Shown piece by piece: positions 3,937-5,559 of a DNA stretch of 5,559 nucleotides. The position numbers and the translations under genes were made by a program. The notes under the pieces are model-generated. The model saw only the letters and a list, made by a program, of their open reading frames with translations. It ran no database searches and was not told the DNA's origin. Each line of letters opens with the position of its first letter. Position 1 is the first letter of the stretch. This DNA is from Leptofilum sp050292445 (GTDB lineage Bacteria; Chloroflexota; Anaerolineae; Promineifilales; Promineifilaceae): the NCBI GenBank assembly GCA_050292445.1, contig JBNKLQ010000356.1, forward strand, positions 1-5,559. Reading direction: 5' to 3'.

Positions 3937-5559
3937 TTAGTAATCTTCTATGTGTCCCAACTCCGTCTCGAAAATAGCGCGGAGAATGGCCACCATTGTG
4001 GCGTAAGTGGGGTCCATGCCAAAGTAGGAGAGGTTTTGCGCGCCCAAATTTTTGCCCTTGCTGAAGGGCGTATCGGAAGCGTAGTGCAACACGCCGACGG
4101 GGAACGAACTGTTGTACAGGTTCACTAGTTCATTGGAAGGATGCCGCTTGGGGCGCACCATCTCGTAGATGCCGCTAAGGTATGGCCCCGCTTCCATTTC
4201 CATGTCGGTGTACCCTTCCTGGTAAAAAACAGACATGTACCCTTCGTTTTGCAAAAAAGTGCCGGGTACGGTAATGGCTTTCTGATTGTCCATCACCGTG
4301 CCATAAACGAGGTAGGGGGCCACGTCATCGGCAATGAAGCAGTTGTCGAACAGGTAGGTGTTGAGGGTGTGTTCATCGTGGACGACGCTGGGGATCATGA
4401 CATCGCCGATACGGCCGTTTAGCGTTGCTGCCTTACCCATAATGTACACACCGCGCACTTCCGCAATGTTGCGCGCAATCTCCGTGAGTACCTGGTAAGC
4501 AGCCATCCCCAGCGGATAATCAATATTAATTAGCAGGGCATTGCTTTTTTGCAGCCTTTCGATACCCGGTACACACAGTCGCTCATCCATGCTGTCTTGT
4601 TTTAACGTGTTCAGGGGAATGACCTGCACCTCAATATCAAAGGCATGTTCGCTGGGGATACGGACAAGTCCAGCATCTCGCTCGGCTTTCAACCGGGCGG
4701 CCGTTATCTGCGGCTCTACCTGCTCCAGCTTTTTGAGGGCATAGTAGAGGAAATTTTCGCGGCTGCTAGGCACATTTCGCTCTAAAATGTCGTGATACTC
4801 CCGGCCTAAATCTTCCGAGCCGCTGTCCTGAATGAAGTCCTGGATACGATCTTCAATTTGCAGAGCGTACCCACTTAACAGGTTAGGCAGGCTGTGGGTG
4901 TTGCTGGACACAAAGTAGACCGGACGGTCTGGCATGAATATTTCGGGTAGATGGCGCTCCACGTTGCGCCACCAGCGGCGGGTGGCCCGTTTGTAATCGG
5001 CCAGCGACCCTGCTAACGAGCGAATTGACAGCGATTGTTTGTTTTGGGCGATGTTGAGGAATTTTACGGCCGTTTCATCTCCCCACACCTGGCACAGACG
5101 ATGGAAATCTTCCACTGGAATATCTGTCATATGGGCCAGCCGCACCAGGCTGTTGCCAGAAGGCAAGCCGCCTTTATTATCCCGTACCCGCTCCAGCTCT
5201 TTGATGACGTTCTCTTTGTTCAAAAGCTGGCGCAGCTTGCGCCGTTCAATTTGATACGCCACCAATATGGGCACAATGTCATCAATGTCTGAGCGGCTGG
5301 CGATGTAGACAGCCAGCTGGTCTTGGCCATCAAAAAAGCTGCGCCGCCGCCGCCCCGGCGCGGTGACCGGTTCCCAGCTTTCTACGTTGGCAAAGCCATG
5401 CTGGGCAAACACCTGCTCCGACTGCCCCATGATGACCAGTCGCAGCTTGTCCAGGCAGGCGGGCATACGCAGAATGGCGTAGATGAAGGCGGCCATGTCT
5501 GGTTGGGGTTCATCGGCGTCTACATGCAGCGCGGAATTCATCCGCTTGTGGGCTTCAAT
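3937..5559 (-). CDS. Large protein with nucleoside-phosphorylase-like C-terminal domain (5' end probably outside window)
   Basis: The stop TAA is at 3937-3939. The first ATG in the window is at 5541 (534 aa from there), but it has no Shine-Dalgarno and the frame stays open to the edge, so the true start is probably outside. Residue numbers count from that Met. The N-terminal half is mostly helical and has a conserved-looking stretch VYIASRSDIDDIVPILVAY (78-96), then basic helices (KRATRRWWRNVERH, 184-197). From about 330 the order resembles the nucleoside phosphorylase (PNP/UDP) fold: LLINIDYPLGMAAY (336-349), VRGVYIMGKAATLNGRIGD (362-380) with MIP, TVPGTFLQNEGY (424-435), DMEMEAGPYLSGIYEM (446-461, like the family's 'DME.aa' ribose-contact helix) and VLHYASDTP (484-492). 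Purine or nucleoside cleavage is therefore possible but not shown. It is followed after 83 bases by the peptidase gene on the same strand. I do not assign a gene name. Confidence 0.8.
   Translation of the reverse strand: MEAHKRMNSALHVDADEPQPDMAAFIYAILRMPACLDKLRLVIMGQSEQVFAQHGFANVESWEPVTAPGRRRRSFFDGQDQLAVYIASRSDIDDIVPILVAYQIERRKLRQLLNKENVIKELERVRDNKGGLPSGNSLVRLAHMTDIPVEDFHRLCQVWGDETAVKFLNIAQNKQSLSIRSLAGSLADYKRATRRWWRNVERHLPEIFMPDRPVYFVSSNTHSLPNLLSGYALQIEDRIQDFIQDSGSEDLGREYHDILERNVPSSRENFLYYALKKLEQVEPQITAARLKAERDAGLVRIPSEHAFDIEVQVIPLNTLKQDSMDERLCVPGIERLQKSNALLINIDYPLGMAAYQVLTEIARNIAEVRGVYIMGKAATLNGRIGDVMIPSVVHDEHTLNTYLFDNCFIADDVAPYLVYGTVMDNQKAITVPGTFLQNEGYMSVFYQEGYTDMEMEAGPYLSGIYEMVRPKRHPSNELVNLYNSSFPVGVLHYASDTPFSKGKNLGAQNLSYFGMDPTYATMVAILRAIFETELGHIEDY

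Noticed and set aside
5524..5541. ATG at 5541 as the definite start of the large right-hand gene
   Set aside because: No Shine-Dalgarno precedes it and the frame continues without a stop to the window edge (IEAHKR before the Met), so the gene is probably partial.

Overview
The window is a compact bacterial segment. Five of its six coding regions lie on the minus strand; the sixth is a 3' remnant on the plus strand at the left edge. The palindrome ACGGCCGT recurs throughout (11 exact copies), and the protein families are typical of free-living heterotrophs. This suggests a filamentous or environmental bacterium, and my best guess is Chloroflexota (Anaerolineae or Caldilineae-like). That placement comes from overall impression, not from a marker gene.

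Left part (1-1540): the last 33 codons of a probable GT4-type glycosyltransferase (+) meet a three-gene minus-strand operon tail to tail, with both stop codons sharing one TTAA. In transcription order the operon is a 149-aa SRPBCC/AHSA1-like protein (957-1406), a cysteine-free ArsR-type repressor (628-960, ATGA overlap) and a second SRPBCC/AHSA1-like protein of 173 aa (100-621). A sigma-70-like promoter (1470-1498) precedes it. Two near-identical 18-bp repeats bracket that promoter and look like operators for autoregulation by the ArsR protein.

Middle part (1589-2659): a 356-aa uncharacterised protein with a macrodomain-like core. Its conserved blocks suggest an ADP-ribose or nucleotide-binding protein of unusual, possibly permuted, layout.

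Right part (2759-5559): an M24 Xaa-Pro aminopeptidase with all five metal ligands, preceded on the same strand by a large protein of at least 534 residues. That protein runs off the right edge, and its C-terminal half resembles the nucleoside phosphorylase fold. The two gaps on either side of the peptidase gene carry copies of the word ACGCAGAT: an inverted pair forming a hairpin on one side and a tandem run on the other.

No RNA gene, CRISPR array, insertion sequence or integrase is visible. The SRPBCC-ArsR-SRPBCC operon is a recognisable self-regulated module. The macro-like protein and the nucleoside-phosphorylase-like protein are the least understood genes. The palindrome bias and the intergenic repeat family are the strongest signals that the genes do not explain.
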